NCBI RefSeq assembly: GCF_011320095.1
Contig: NZ_JAANOY010000017.1
Span: 1-50,174 of the forward strand
DNA from: Cognatiluteimonas telluris
GTDB taxonomy: Bacteria > Pseudomonadota > Gammaproteobacteria > Xanthomonadales > Xanthomonadaceae
Length of the DNA stretch: 50,174 nucleotides
Direction: 5' to 3'
Shown here: positions 1 to 7,427 of the stretch, piece after piece
Numbering within the stretch: position 1 is the stretch's first letter
Layout of the letters: the number at the start of each line of letters is the position of its first letter
Made by a program: the position numbers and the translations under genes
The notes under the pieces: generated by a model
The model's input: the letters and a program-made list of their open reading frames with translations, nothing else
Databases searched by the model: none
What the model was told of the DNA's origin: nothing

Positions 1-445
1 GGCGCTCGCCGAGCGCATCGAGCTGGTGGCGCGCCGCCGCCTGGTCACCACGCGCCGCCGCGGCGCGGGCGGCCGCCAGTCGCGCGCTGGCCTCGACACT
101 GCCGCCCTGCACCTGGCCGTCGTCGGCGGCCTGCGCGAGCAACACGTGCGCGCGCTCGTAATGGCCGCGATGCAGCGCTTGAAGGCCTTCGCCCAGCCGG
201 GCGCGGGCACGCTGGTCCCGATGCCGACGCCAGCTGCGCAGTGGCAGCGCGAGCAGGGTCCACAGCAACCACAGCGCGGCGAGCAGCGCCAGGCCGATCG
301 CCAGCGCGCTGGCCACGGTGGTGGTGTAGTCGCTCCCGCGGAAGCGCACCAGCACATAGCCCGGGTCGGCCAGCAGCACCTGCGCCAGCAAGGCGCCGAC
401 CAGCGCCAGCACGATCCAGAACAGCACGTTGCGGAACAGGTTCAT
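1..445 (-). CDS. hemY: Heme biosynthesis protein HemY (partial, N-terminal part)
   Basis: Only the first ~148 codons are present; the gene runs off the left edge. The protein starts MNLFRNVLFWIV and shows two N-terminal hydrophobic segments (about residues 5-25 and 42-65) followed by a basic, helical region that matches the start of the TPR part of HemY. HemY is an inner-membrane protein linked to late porphyrin/heme synthesis; its exact role is not settled. It lies 72 bp downstream of hemX on the same strand and completes a hemD-hemX-hemY order known from other gammaproteobacteria. The start is the ATG at 445-443. Family call is based on position plus the membrane-anchor pattern. Confidence 0.85.
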   Translation of the reverse strand, partial: MNLFRNVLFWIVLALVGALLAQVLLADPGYVLVRFRGSDYTTTVASALAIGLALLAALWLLWTLLALPLRSWRRHRDQRARARLGEGLQALHRGHYERAHVLLAQAADDGQVQGGSVEASARLAAARAAAARGDQAAARHQLDALGER

Positions 446-517
446 GGCGATTCCATTCAGCGCGGGAGTGGCAGGCACGCTAGCGCGCCGGGTGTTGGCG
501 TTTCGTATGGAGGCAGG

Positions 518-1504
518 CTAGCTGCCGTGGCCCAGGGCCTGCAGCTGGCGACGGGTGCTGCCCAGCGCCGGCAGCTGCAGCACCAGCGGCTGCGCACGCA
601 GGGCCTGCAATGCGGCGCGGCGAGCGCGGCGTTGCGGCGAGTCCGGCCACAGCCGCGCGATCCAGCCGTCGGCGCGCCCCAAGGCAGCGCGGTAGGCAGC
701 GGTATCGCGGCGCTCGATCGCCGCGCGCGCCAGGGTCAGTTCCAGTTGCAGCGCAGCGAATGCGGCCGCGCGTTCGCCGCCTGCGACCGCGACCGCTGCG
801 TTCGAAGGCTGGACCTGCACGATGCGCGACAGCGCCCGCTGCCACCACGGCCGCGCCGCGGTCGCTGGCGATGGCGCCGTCGCCGGCAACGACAGCGACG
901 CCGCGAAGCGATCCAGCTGCGCCAGCGCGGCGACTTTCGGATCCTGGGCCAGGGCATCGAGGGTGGCGCGTTCCTGCACCAGCGCTTGGCGCAGGTTGAG
1001 CAGCGCCGCATTGCCGCCGGCACCGGGATGGATGCCTTCGAGCACGCCCGCAGCCAGGGCATAGGCGTCGCGCGCGCCATCGAGGTCGCCGGCGATCCGC
1101 AGCCGCTGCTCGCCCTGTCCGAGCAGCAGGTCGACCTCGTCCAGCCGCAGCGCCTGTGCGCCGTCGCGGTCGGGATCGGCGAGCTTGCGCACGCTGTCCT
1201 CGAGCAGCGCCGCGCGCTGGCCGATGCCGAGCAGCTCCTCGCGCAGCACGCGGTTGGTGGCATCGGCCTGCTGCAGGCGCTGCGCCTGCGCGCGCTGGTC
1301 GACGCGCAGCGCATCGATGCGGGCGTCCAGCGCCTGCCATTGCTGGGTGGTTTCGGCCGCCCACGCGCGTGCGCGCCGCTGCTGTGCCTGCCACGCCTGC
1401 CAGCCGTACCAACCGGCGGCCGCCAGCACCACCAGTGCCACCAGCAGCCACCCGGCGCCGGTACGACGACGCGCGGGTGCAGGCAGCGGAGCAGCATCGT
1501 TCAA
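518..1504 (-). CDS. hemX: HemX-like protein (uroporphyrinogen-III C-methyltransferase family, membrane anchored)
   Basis: A 328-residue protein with a short proline/arginine-rich cytoplasmic tail, one transmembrane helix at about residues 18-36 and a long heptad-like, Gln/Arg/Ala-rich coiled coil (about 38-110) before a helical C-terminal domain. This is the layout of the HemX family encoded between hemD and hemY; family members are often named uroporphyrinogen methyltransferase, but no SAM-binding motif is visible here. The start codon is TTG at 1504-1502, which shares bases with the hemD stop (TTGA), so translation is probably coupled to hemD. An ATG at 1497 is in another frame. Confidence 0.85.
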   Translation of the reverse strand: MNDAAPLPAPARRRTGAGWLLVALVVLAAAGWYGWQAWQAQQRRARAWAAETTQQWQALDARIDALRVDQRAQAQRLQQADATNRVLREELLGIGQRAALLEDSVRKLADPDRDGAQALRLDEVDLLLGQGEQRLRIAGDLDGARDAYALAAGVLEGIHPGAGGNAALLNLRQALVQERATLDALAQDPKVAALAQLDRFAASLSLPATAPSPATAARPWWQRALSRIVQVQPSNAAVAVAGGERAAAFAALQLELTLARAAIERRDTAAYRAALGRADGWIARLWPDSPQRRARRAALQALRAQPLVLQLPALGSTRRQLQALGHGS

Positions 1505-2355
1505 GCGGTTGGCCCGGTGGCATCGGCAATGCCGCGCATGCTAGCCGATGCCCCGCGCACCATCGCCGCGACCAGGTCGCGCGGCTGCGCGCTGGCGGCG
1601 ACGACGACGCCGGTGAACCCCAGGCTGTCGGCCAGTTCCGCCAACCGAGGACTTGCGGCCGCGACGCGCGCCGTGCGCAGGCGCGCGGCGGCATCGTCAG
1701 GCAGCTGCGCCAGCGTGCATGCCAACGCATCGCCGCTGCTCAGGGCCAGCCATGCCGACGCCTGCAGCGCGCGCAGCGAGGCCAGCGCGCGCCGGTTGAT
1801 GGCCAGCGGCGACCGCGTGTACACATCGGCGCGCAACAGGCGCGCGCCGCGTGCTTGCAGCACGCGCTCGATGGCGCCGCGACCACCGGGCGCGGTGAGC
1901 AGGCCGATCGGGGTTGCCTGCACGCCATGCAATCCGGGCAGCGCGAGCAGGCCCTCGCTATCCATGCGCCGGCTGGCGTCGGCGTCGCGGCGTTCGCCAT
2001 CCGGCGGCGCGAACTCCCCGCCCGCTGGCGACATCACGCCCGCCACGCCAGCCCTTCGCAGCGCGCGCGCCGTGGCAGCGCCGACCGCGAACCACGCCTG
2101 TCCATGCGCCGCATGCAAGGGCTGCAACGCCACCGCCGCACGCACCGCGGCGGGGCTGGTGACCACGATCCTGGTGCACGCCAGTGCCGCAGCCAGGTCC
2201 GCGCGCGTCGCCGCGTCATCACGCGCGGCCAGCGTCCACGGCGACAAGGCCAGCAGCCGCGCGCCATGGCGCGCCGCCGCACGGCGCAGTGCCGCGTGCT
2301 GTCCCGCCGGCCGCAGCGAGATCACGTAGCATCCGGCGAGCACGGTGTCGGGCAT
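1501..2355 (-). CDS. hemD: Uroporphyrinogen-III synthase
   Basis: A 284-residue protein of the usual HemD length (250-290). HemD closes and inverts ring D of hydroxymethylbilane to give uroporphyrinogen III. Recognisable parts are the N-terminal domain with the VVTSPAAV strand-turn and W-F-A-VG-TA, the central ...LTAPGGRGAIERVL segment, and the C-terminal domain with WLALSSGDAL and a final ...AASPRLAELADSLGF. The ATG at 2355 was chosen because a -10-like TATCCT sits exactly 6 nt upstream and homology begins at ...YVISLRP. It is divergent from the thioesterase gene at 2372, and the two starts lie only 16 bp apart. Confidence 0.9.
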   Translation of the reverse strand: MPDTVLAGCYVISLRPAGQHAALRRAAARHGARLLALSPWTLAARDDAATRADLAAALACTRIVVTSPAAVRAAVALQPLHAAHGQAWFAVGAATARALRRAGVAGVMSPAGGEFAPPDGERRDADASRRMDSEGLLALPGLHGVQATPIGLLTAPGGRGAIERVLQARGARLLRADVYTRSPLAINRRALASLRALQASAWLALSSGDALACTLAQLPDDAAARLRTARVAAASPRLAELADSLGFTGVVVAASAQPRDLVAAMVRGASASMRGIADATGPTA

Positions 2356-2361
2356 CTGGGC

Positions 2362-2367
2362 AGGATA
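2362..2367 (-). promoter_or_regulatory. -10 box of hemD (predicted leaderless)
   Basis: TATCCT on the minus strand ends exactly 6 nt before the hemD ATG, so transcription would begin at or next to the start codon. The same geometry recurs at several other genes in the window. Confidence 0.5.
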
Positions 2368-2371
2368 GCCA

Positions 2372-2851
2372 ATGGATCTTGGATCGGTCGCCGCGGGCAC
2401 GGATGCGGCTCTGGCGGCGTTGGCGCGGACGCTGCAGGCGATGCCGCCGGTGGCGGCGCTGCAGCTGCGCCTGGACGGCTTCGACGGGGAATGCCTGCGC
2501 CTGCACGCGCCGCTGTCCGCGCATGTCAACGACAAGGGCTGCGCATTCGGCGGCAGCCTCGGATCGCTGATGACGCTGGCGGCCTGGGGCGTGGTGAGCC
2601 TGCGGCTGCAGGCGGCGGGCGTGTCGGCCGACGTTTTCGTGGCAAGCGCGCAGGTGCACTATCGCGCGCCGCTGTTCGCCGACCTGCGGGCCGAGGCGCG
2701 CGTGGCCGACAGCGCCGATTGGGAGGCGTTCGTCGCCCGGTTCCATGAGCGCGGCAAGGCCGGAATCGAGCTCGACGCCTGCGTGCGCCTGCCCGACGGC
2801 GGGGTCGCGGCCGAATGCCATGCGCGTTATGTCGCCGTGGCCAGCAGGTAG
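2372..2851 (+). CDS. YiiD C-terminal-type thioesterase domain protein
   Basis: A 159-residue protein with a hotdog-fold pattern: a long N-terminal helix, then ...LHAPLSAHVNDKGCAFGGS, where the conserved N-x-K-x-x-A-F-G-G-S stretch precedes the central hot-dog helix (SLMTLAAWG). This is the signature of the putative thioesterase family found as the C-terminal domain of E. coli YiiD and as stand-alone proteins in xanthomonads. The acyl substrate is unknown. The gene is divergent to hemD with almost no spacer, so the two promoters must overlap. No signal peptide or membrane segment is seen; a cytoplasmic enzyme is likely. Confidence 0.75.
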   Translation: MDLGSVAAGTDAALAALARTLQAMPPVAALQLRLDGFDGECLRLHAPLSAHVNDKGCAFGGSLGSLMTLAAWGVVSLRLQAAGVSADVFVASAQVHYRAPLFADLRAEARVADSADWEAFVARFHERGKAGIELDACVRLPDGGVAAECHARYVAVASR

Positions 2852-2883
2852 GATGGCCTTCGCTCTCCTCCGGAACCCTCGCC

Positions 2884-3303
2884 ATGCGCCGATCCAAACC
2901 CGCCCGGGCTGCCTGCATCGCGCTGCTGCTGGCGCTCTCGGCCTGCGCCACCGGCGGCGATCGCAGCAACGCGCTGGACAAGCTGCAGTACGCCTGGTCG
3001 GCCGCGATCCGCTGGGGCGACTTCGAAGGCGCCTGGAACATGCTCGACCCCGCCTATCGCGCCGCGCACCCGATGACCGGCCTGGAATTCGAACGCTACA
3101 AGCAGTTGCAGATCTCCGCCTACCACGACCTCGGGGCCCAGCTCGGCGACGGCACCGCGCTGCGGGAAGTCGAGATCGGTGTGATCAACCGCAACACCCT
3201 GGTCGAGCGGCAGGCGCGTTACACCGAGCAGTGGCGCTACGACCCGGTGGCCAAGACGTGGTGGGTGGAGTCGGGCCTGCCGGACCTGTGGCAGGCCCGG
3301 TAG
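2884..3303 (+). CDS. Small lipoprotein of unknown function
   Basis: A 139-residue protein with a basic n-region (MRRSKPAR), a hydrophobic core and a lipobox LSAC, so the mature protein should start at Cys21 and be lipid-anchored. The mature part is a small alpha/beta domain with aromatic residues (W, Y, F) spread along it and a C-terminal WRYDPVAKTWWVESGLPDLW, which resembles NTF2-like folds; this is inference only. The ATG at 2884 gives a normal signal peptide, whereas upstream in-frame starts add an implausible tail. It lies 32 bp after the thioesterase gene on the same strand. Confidence 0.75.
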   Translation: MRRSKPARAACIALLLALSACATGGDRSNALDKLQYAWSAAIRWGDFEGAWNMLDPAYRAAHPMTGLEFERYKQLQISAYHDLGAQLGDGTALREVEIGVINRNTLVERQARYTEQWRYDPVAKTWWVESGLPDLWQAR

Positions 3304-3404
3304 TGCCCGCACCGGGCGGCTGATCGCACGGCGTTTTGCGCGCGGGCGGGCGAGCGGCGACAATCGCCGCCCCGCGCGATCCCCCGCGCGTTGCCCGGAT
3401 TCCC

Positions 3405-3839
3405 GTGACCGCTCCCGAACTGATGGCCTTCGCCGGCCGCCACCCCTACCTGCTGCTGGCGCTGGGCGGACTGACCCTGGCGCTGCTTTTCAACGAGATC
3501 AGTGCGCTGTTCCGCGGCTACAAGGGCCTGGGCCCGGCGGCGCTGACCGCGCTGGTCAACCGCGACAACGCGCTGGTGGTCGACCTGCGCCCGCAGGCCG
3601 ACTTCGAGAAGGGCCACATCCCCGGCGCACGCAACGTGCAGATGAGCCAGTTCGATCCGGAGAACAAGCAGCTGGCACCGGCGCGCGCGCTGCCGGTGGT
3701 GCTGGTGTGCAAGGCCGGGCAGACCTCGGGCGAGGCGGCCAAGCGCCTGCACAAGGCCGGTTTCGAACGCGTCTACGTGCTCGACGGCGGCATCGGCGCC
3801 TGGCAGCAGGCGGACCTGCCGCTGGCCAAGGGCCGTTGA
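3405..3839 (+). CDS. Membrane-anchored rhodanese-like protein
   Basis: A 144-residue protein with one N-terminal transmembrane helix (about 14-32) and a single rhodanese domain. The active-site loop reads VLVCKAGQTSG; the Cys would carry a persulfide, and the family includes sulfurtransferases and sulfur carriers. The CH2A-like motif VVDLRP and the C-terminal YVLDGGIGAW are typical of the domain. The GTG at 3405 (V-TAPELMAFAGRHP) is preferred; an ATG at 3423 is a possible shorter start. It lies just upstream of secB and gpsA, where E. coli also has a YibN-type rhodanese, so this is probably the YibN counterpart. The domain faces the cytoplasm if the anchor is N-in. Confidence 0.85.
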   Translation: MTAPELMAFAGRHPYLLLALGGLTLALLFNEISALFRGYKGLGPAALTALVNRDNALVVDLRPQADFEKGHIPGARNVQMSQFDPENKQLAPARALPVVLVCKAGQTSGEAAKRLHKAGFERVYVLDGGIGAWQQADLPLAKGR

Positions 3840-3956
3840 CCGGGATTGCGGAGTGATCCCGAGCGGCACCGGAAGCCCGGCCTCGCACCTCCCTGATGAA
3901 GCGCGCGCAGGCGCGCCGTAACGGCCGGCCCGCCGGCTTCGCCCGCGGCGCCGTGC

Positions 3957-3962
3957 GATAAT
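3957..3962 (+). promoter_or_regulatory. -10 box upstream of secB
   Basis: GATAAT lies 35 nt before the secB ATG, in the 158-bp gap after the rhodanese gene. A clear -35 is not visible. A GGCTGGAG ribosome-binding stretch follows just before the ATG. Confidence 0.45.
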
Positions 3963-3997
3963 TCCCGATTCCCCATTCGATCCGGCTGGAGTTGCAG

Positions 3998-4522
3998 ATG
4001 TCCGAGCAAGACACCCTCAATGGCGCTGGCGGCGAACCCGGCGGCCCCGCGTTCACCGTCGAGAAGCTTTATCTCAAGGACGTCTCGTTCGAGGCCCCCG
4101 GCACCCCGCAGGTCTTCAACGAGGCTGGCCAGCCGCAGCTGCAGATGAACCTCAGCCAGCACGTGCAGAAGCTGTCGGAATCGGCATACGAAGTGGTCCT
4201 CGGCGTCACCCTGACCTGCACCACCGGCGACAAGACCGCGTACCTGGCCGAAGTGCAGCAGGCGGGCGTGTTCGGCCTGTCGGGTTTCGATCCGATGACC
4301 CTGGACGTGATGCTCGGCACCCATTGCCCGAACGCGCTGTATCCGTATGCGCGCCAGGCGATCAGCGACCTGATCCAGGGCGGCGGCTTCCCGCCGTTCC
4401 TGCTGCAGCCGATCAACTTCGACGCGCTGTACGCCGAGGGCGCGCGCCAGCGTGCCGAGCAGGCGCAGGGCAACGGCATGGACGGCGGCCTGGCCGGCGC
4501 GGAAACGGCCGGCAACGCCTGA
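3998..4522 (+). CDS. secB: Protein-export chaperone SecB
   Basis: A 174-residue acidic protein that matches SecB throughout: [14 protein letters not shown] near the N terminus, the ...VTLTC core strand and the very conserved [11 protein letters not shown] near the C terminus. SecB is a cytoplasmic homotetrameric chaperone that holds precursor proteins unfolded and hands them to SecA. The ATG at 3998 follows GGCTGGAG at suitable spacing; a TTG six bases upstream is less likely. The gene precedes gpsA by 16 bp, the same secB-gpsA order as in E. coli, suggesting one transcript. Confidence 0.97.
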   Translation: MSEQDTLNGAGGEPGGPAFTVEKLYLKDVSFEAPGTPQVFNEAGQPQLQMNLSQHVQKLSESAYEVVLGVTLTCTTGDKTAYLAEVQQAGVFGLSGFDPMTLDVMLGTHCPNALYPYARQAISDLIQGGGFPPFLLQPINFDALYAEGARQRAEQAQGNGMDGGLAGAETAGNA

Positions 4523-4538
4523 CCGGGCCGCGCCTGGC

Positions 4539-5591
4539 ATGACCACCGACGCGGCGGCGCCAGCCGCCGGCCGTCCGCAGCGGGTCGCGATCCTGGGAGC
4601 CGGCTCCTGGGGCACCGCGCTGGCGGCGCTGATCGCACGCCACGGGCACCACGCGTGCCTGTGGGGTCGTGACGCGGACGTTGTCGCGGCGATCGACCAG
4701 CGCCACGAAAACCCGCATTACCTGCCCGGCATCGCGTTGCCCGGCGCGCTGCGGGCGACCACCGACCTGCCGGCCGCGCTGCGCGATGCCGACCTGGTGC
4801 TGGTCGCGGTGCCCTCGCATGCCTTCACCCACACCCTGCAGGCGCTGGCGCCGCTGCGGCCCACGCATGCCGGCGTGGCCTGGGCGACCAAGGGCTTCGA
4901 GCCCGGCAGCGGGCGTTTCCTGCATGAGGTCGCCGCCGATCTGCTCGGCCCGGGCGTGCCGCTGGCGGTCGTCACCGGTCCATCGTTCGCCAAGGAAGTC
5001 GCGGCCGGCCTGCCGACCGCGCTGACGGTGCATGCCGACGATGCCGCCTTCGCCCAGGTCGTCGCCGACGTGCTGCACGGGCCGAGTTTCCGCGTCTACA
5101 CCGGCAACGACCTGCGCGGTGCCGAACTGGGCGGGGCGATGAAGAACGTGCTCGCGGTCGCCACCGGCGCCGCCGACGGCATGGGCCTGGGGCTCAATGC
5201 CCGCACCGGCCTGATCACCCGTGGCCTCAACGAGATGCTGCGGCTCAACGCCGCGATCGGCGGCCGCCCGGAAACCCTGATGGGGCTGGCGGGCCTGGGC
5301 GACCTGGTGCTGACCTGCACCGGCGAACTCTCGCGCAACCGTCGCCTGGGTTTGGCGCTCGGGCGCGGGCAGAGCATCGACGAAGCGGTGCGCGAGATCG
5401 GCCAGGTGGTCGAGTCGATCCAGACCGTGGACGAAGTCATGCGCCAGGCCGAGCGCCACGGCATCGAGCTGCCGATCTCCAGCGCGGTGCAGGCGGTGCT
5501 GCACGGCGAGATCACGCCGGCGCAGGCGCTGCAGCGCCTGCTCGCGCGCGAGCAGCGGGCCGAGTACGACGCGGGGCTGTTCCCAGGCTGA
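4539..5591 (+). CDS. gpsA: Glycerol-3-phosphate dehydrogenase [NAD(P)+]
   Basis: A 350-residue enzyme that reduces dihydroxyacetone phosphate to sn-glycerol 3-phosphate for phospholipid synthesis. The N-terminal Rossmann motif is [13 protein letters not shown], followed by [17 protein letters not shown] and the catalytic-lysine region [13 protein letters not shown]; the C-terminal half has the family motif [20 protein letters not shown]. The ATG at 4539 is preferred because homology begins a few residues later; the frame stays open upstream within secB but that part is not homologous. It is a probable operon partner of secB. Length and motifs are normal and the protein is cytoplasmic. Confidence 0.96.
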   Translation: MTTDAAAPAAGRPQRVAILGAGSWGTALAALIARHGHHACLWGRDADVVAAIDQRHENPHYLPGIALPGALRATTDLPAALRDADLVLVAVPSHAFTHTLQALAPLRPTHAGVAWATKGFEPGSGRFLHEVAADLLGPGVPLAVVTGPSFAKEVAAGLPTALTVHADDAAFAQVVADVLHGPSFRVYTGNDLRGAELGGAMKNVLAVATGAADGMGLGLNARTGLITRGLNEMLRLNAAIGGRPETLMGLAGLGDLVLTCTGELSRNRRLGLALGRGQSIDEAVREIGQVVESIQTVDEVMRQAERHGIELPISSAVQAVLHGEITPAQALQRLLAREQRAEYDAGLFPG

Positions 5592-5610
5592 CGTGGGTTG
5601 CCGGCCGTCC

Positions 5611-5711
5611 GCAGGAGCGGCTTCAACCGCGGGCGTTTCCCGCCAGGCCGTGCCACGCTTCATCGTCGATCGCCGCCCGCTCACGGAAGCGGCTGCAACC
5701 GCAAGCGGTTC
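5611..5711. repeat. REP-like repeats between gpsA and trmL
   Basis: Two degenerate copies of the xanthomonad GGAGCGGCTTCAACCGCG element lie in the gap between the convergent genes gpsA and trmL: one at about 5614-5633 and a diverged one (GAAGCGGCTGCAACCGC) at about 5686-5702. Each contains a short inverted arm (GCGG...CCGC) and could act as a bidirectional 3' end or mRNA stabiliser. The same family recurs at 18286-18361 and 42790-42889. Confidence 0.55.
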
Positions 5712-5765
5712 GAGCCCGTCGTAACGAGCTGCGCCGCGCAAGTGCGCCGCGCCTTCGCAAGCCCG

Positions 5766-6245
5766 CTACGCGCCGCCGGCAAAACCATGCTGCCGCCAGG
5801 CTTCGTAAACCACGACCGCGACCGAATTCGACAGATTGAGGCTGCGGCTGTCCGGCCGCATCGGCAGGCGCAGGCGCTGCGCTTCTGGAAGCGCGTCCAG
5901 CACCGCCCCGGGCAGGCCGCGCGTCTCGGGACCGAAGAGGAAGACATCGCCGGCGGCATAACGCGGCGCGTCGTGCCGGATCCGCCCGCGCGTGCTCAAG
6001 GCGAACACCCGCGGCGCGGTGCCGTTCGCCCGTGCGATCGCCGCCAGCGCCGCGTCCAGCGAGGCGTGCACCTGCACCGTCGCGTACTCGTGGTAGTCCA
6101 GGCCCGCGCGACGCAGCCGCGCATCGTCCAGCGCGAAGCCCAGTGGCTCGACCAGGTGCAGGCGCGCGCCGGTGTTGGCGCACAGGCGGATCACGTTGCC
6201 GGTGTTGGGCGGGATTTCCGGCTGGTAGAGGAGCACGTCGAACAT
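5766..6245 (-). CDS. trmL: tRNA (cytidine(34)-2'-O)-methyltransferase TrmL
   Basis: A 159-residue SPOUT-class methyltransferase that methylates the ribose at the wobble position of tRNA-Leu isoacceptors. It carries the family features [18 protein letters not shown] near the N terminus, the knot segment [13 protein letters not shown], and the C-terminal [27 protein letters not shown] read these as the SAM-binding trefoil knot. Length is typical for TrmL (about 155). The gene is convergent with gpsA and on the same strand as, but 259 bp from, the short-chain dehydrogenase gene upstream. Confidence 0.95.
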   Translation of the reverse strand: MFDVLLYQPEIPPNTGNVIRLCANTGARLHLVEPLGFALDDARLRRAGLDYHEYATVQVHASLDAALAAIARANGTAPRVFALSTRGRIRHDAPRYAAGDVFLFGPETRGLPGAVLDALPEAQRLRLPMRPDSRSLNLSNSVAVVVYEAWRQHGFAGGA

Positions 6246-6504
6246 GGGGTATCCCGGCGCGGCGCGCCGCGATCACCTGTCGTCGTTCATCCGGCGGTGC
6301 CGGACAACGCCGACCACGGCGCCCGGCGCGGCTGGATGACCATCGATGATAACGATGCGGTCCGCAGCCGTCGCCACGGCACGGGTGGTGTTTGCGCAGG
6401 GCACGCTTCGGCCCGCCCGTGCGGCAGCTGGAACGGTCGACACGCCCGCTGCAGGCAACGCAGGCGGGGTTGCAAACCGCGCCTGCGTCACGTCTTGCAC
6501 GGCG

Positions 6505-7212
6505 TCACCAAGGCAACGCTTCGCCCTGCCAATCCAGGAAGTGGCCGCTGTCCGACGGCTTCAATGCGCCGATCACGCGCAGCAGACCGGACACCGACTG
6601 CTCCGGCGTGACCGTCGCCCCGGCGCCGCCCATGTCGGTCTGCACCCAGCCCGGGTGCAATGCGATCACCGCGATGCCGCGCTCGCGCAACGCGGCCGCC
6701 AGCAAGGCGGTGGCCATGTTCTGCGCCGCCTTGCTGATGTCGTAGCTGGGCGTGCCGAAGCGCGTGGTGTTGGCGATCGAGCCCAGTTGCGAGGTGATGT
6801 TCGCGATCCGCGCGCCGTCGCGCAGCCGGGGTGCCAGCGCCTGCGCCAGCAGGAACGGCCCCATCGCGTTGGTGCGGAAACTGTCCAGGAGGTTGTCGGC
6901 GCCCACGCTGCCGAAGCGCTCGCCCGAATGCAGCACGCCGGCACCATTGACCAGCAGGTCGATGCGCGCGCCGTCGTCGTCCAGCAATGCAAGTTCGCGC
7001 ACCAGCTCGGCGATCGCGCGCGGATCGGCGACATCCAGCGGCAGTACGTGCAGGCGGCCGGGGTGGTCGCCGGCCAGCGCGTTGAGCGCGGTTGCCTTGC
7101 CCGGCTGGCGGCAGGTGGCCACGATGCGGTCGCCGCGCGCAAGCAGCTGGCGGACGAATTCCAGGCCCAGGCCGCGGTTGGCGCCGGTGACGAGTGCATG
7201 CAGGGACGACAT
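6505..7212 (-). CDS. C-factor-like short-chain dehydrogenase/reductase
   Basis: A 235-residue classical SDR. The cofactor motif TGANRGLG is at residues 9-16, NGAG at 89-92, and the catalytic residues are Ser141 (NITSQLGS), Tyr157 and Lys161 (YDISK). The substitution NGAG for the usual NNAG is mild. Internal similarity (SxLGS, the G-W-V-x-T-D-M-G-G segment after the active site) is to the C-factor/sniffer subgroup; the substrate is unknown. The 259 bp between this gene and trmL holds no convincing gene. A CACACT hexamer ends 6 nt before the ATG, a possible weak leaderless promoter. Confidence 0.85.
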   Translation of the reverse strand: MSSLHALVTGANRGLGLEFVRQLLARGDRIVATCRQPGKATALNALAGDHPGRLHVLPLDVADPRAIAELVRELALLDDDGARIDLLVNGAGVLHSGERFGSVGADNLLDSFRTNAMGPFLLAQALAPRLRDGARIANITSQLGSIANTTRFGTPSYDISKAAQNMATALLAAALRERGIAVIALHPGWVQTDMGGAGATVTPEQSVSGLLRVIGALKPSDSGHFLDWQGEALPW

Positions 7213-7218
7213 CGGCGC

Positions 7219-7224
7219 AGTGTG
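7219..7224 (-). promoter_or_regulatory. Possible weak -10 box of the SDR gene (leaderless geometry)
   Basis: CACACT on the minus strand ends exactly 6 nt before the ATG at 7212. It is a poor match to TATAAT and is listed only because of the shared spacing. Confidence 0.25.
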
Positions 7225-7427
7225 CCAGCCGCCGCGTGGCGGCGCTGTCGCCAGGGCGCTGGCCGATCAGGAGCGCCCGGCTGCCGGCGCCCGCGCAGGC
7301 CTGCGGCGACGTCCCGGCCGCGACATGGCGGCCGCAATCCGCCGCCACCGTACTAATGGGCTAGTGCCCCCGGCGCCCACGGCCGGTAGGATCGCGCCTT
7401 CGTGTCCTGATGATTGGAGCTTTCCGC

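Noticed and set aside
26-2329. A 767-codon plus-strand frame at the left end
   Set aside because: It is antisense to hemD-hemX-hemY, which have clear family patterns; the product is Arg/Ala/Gln-rich without domains.
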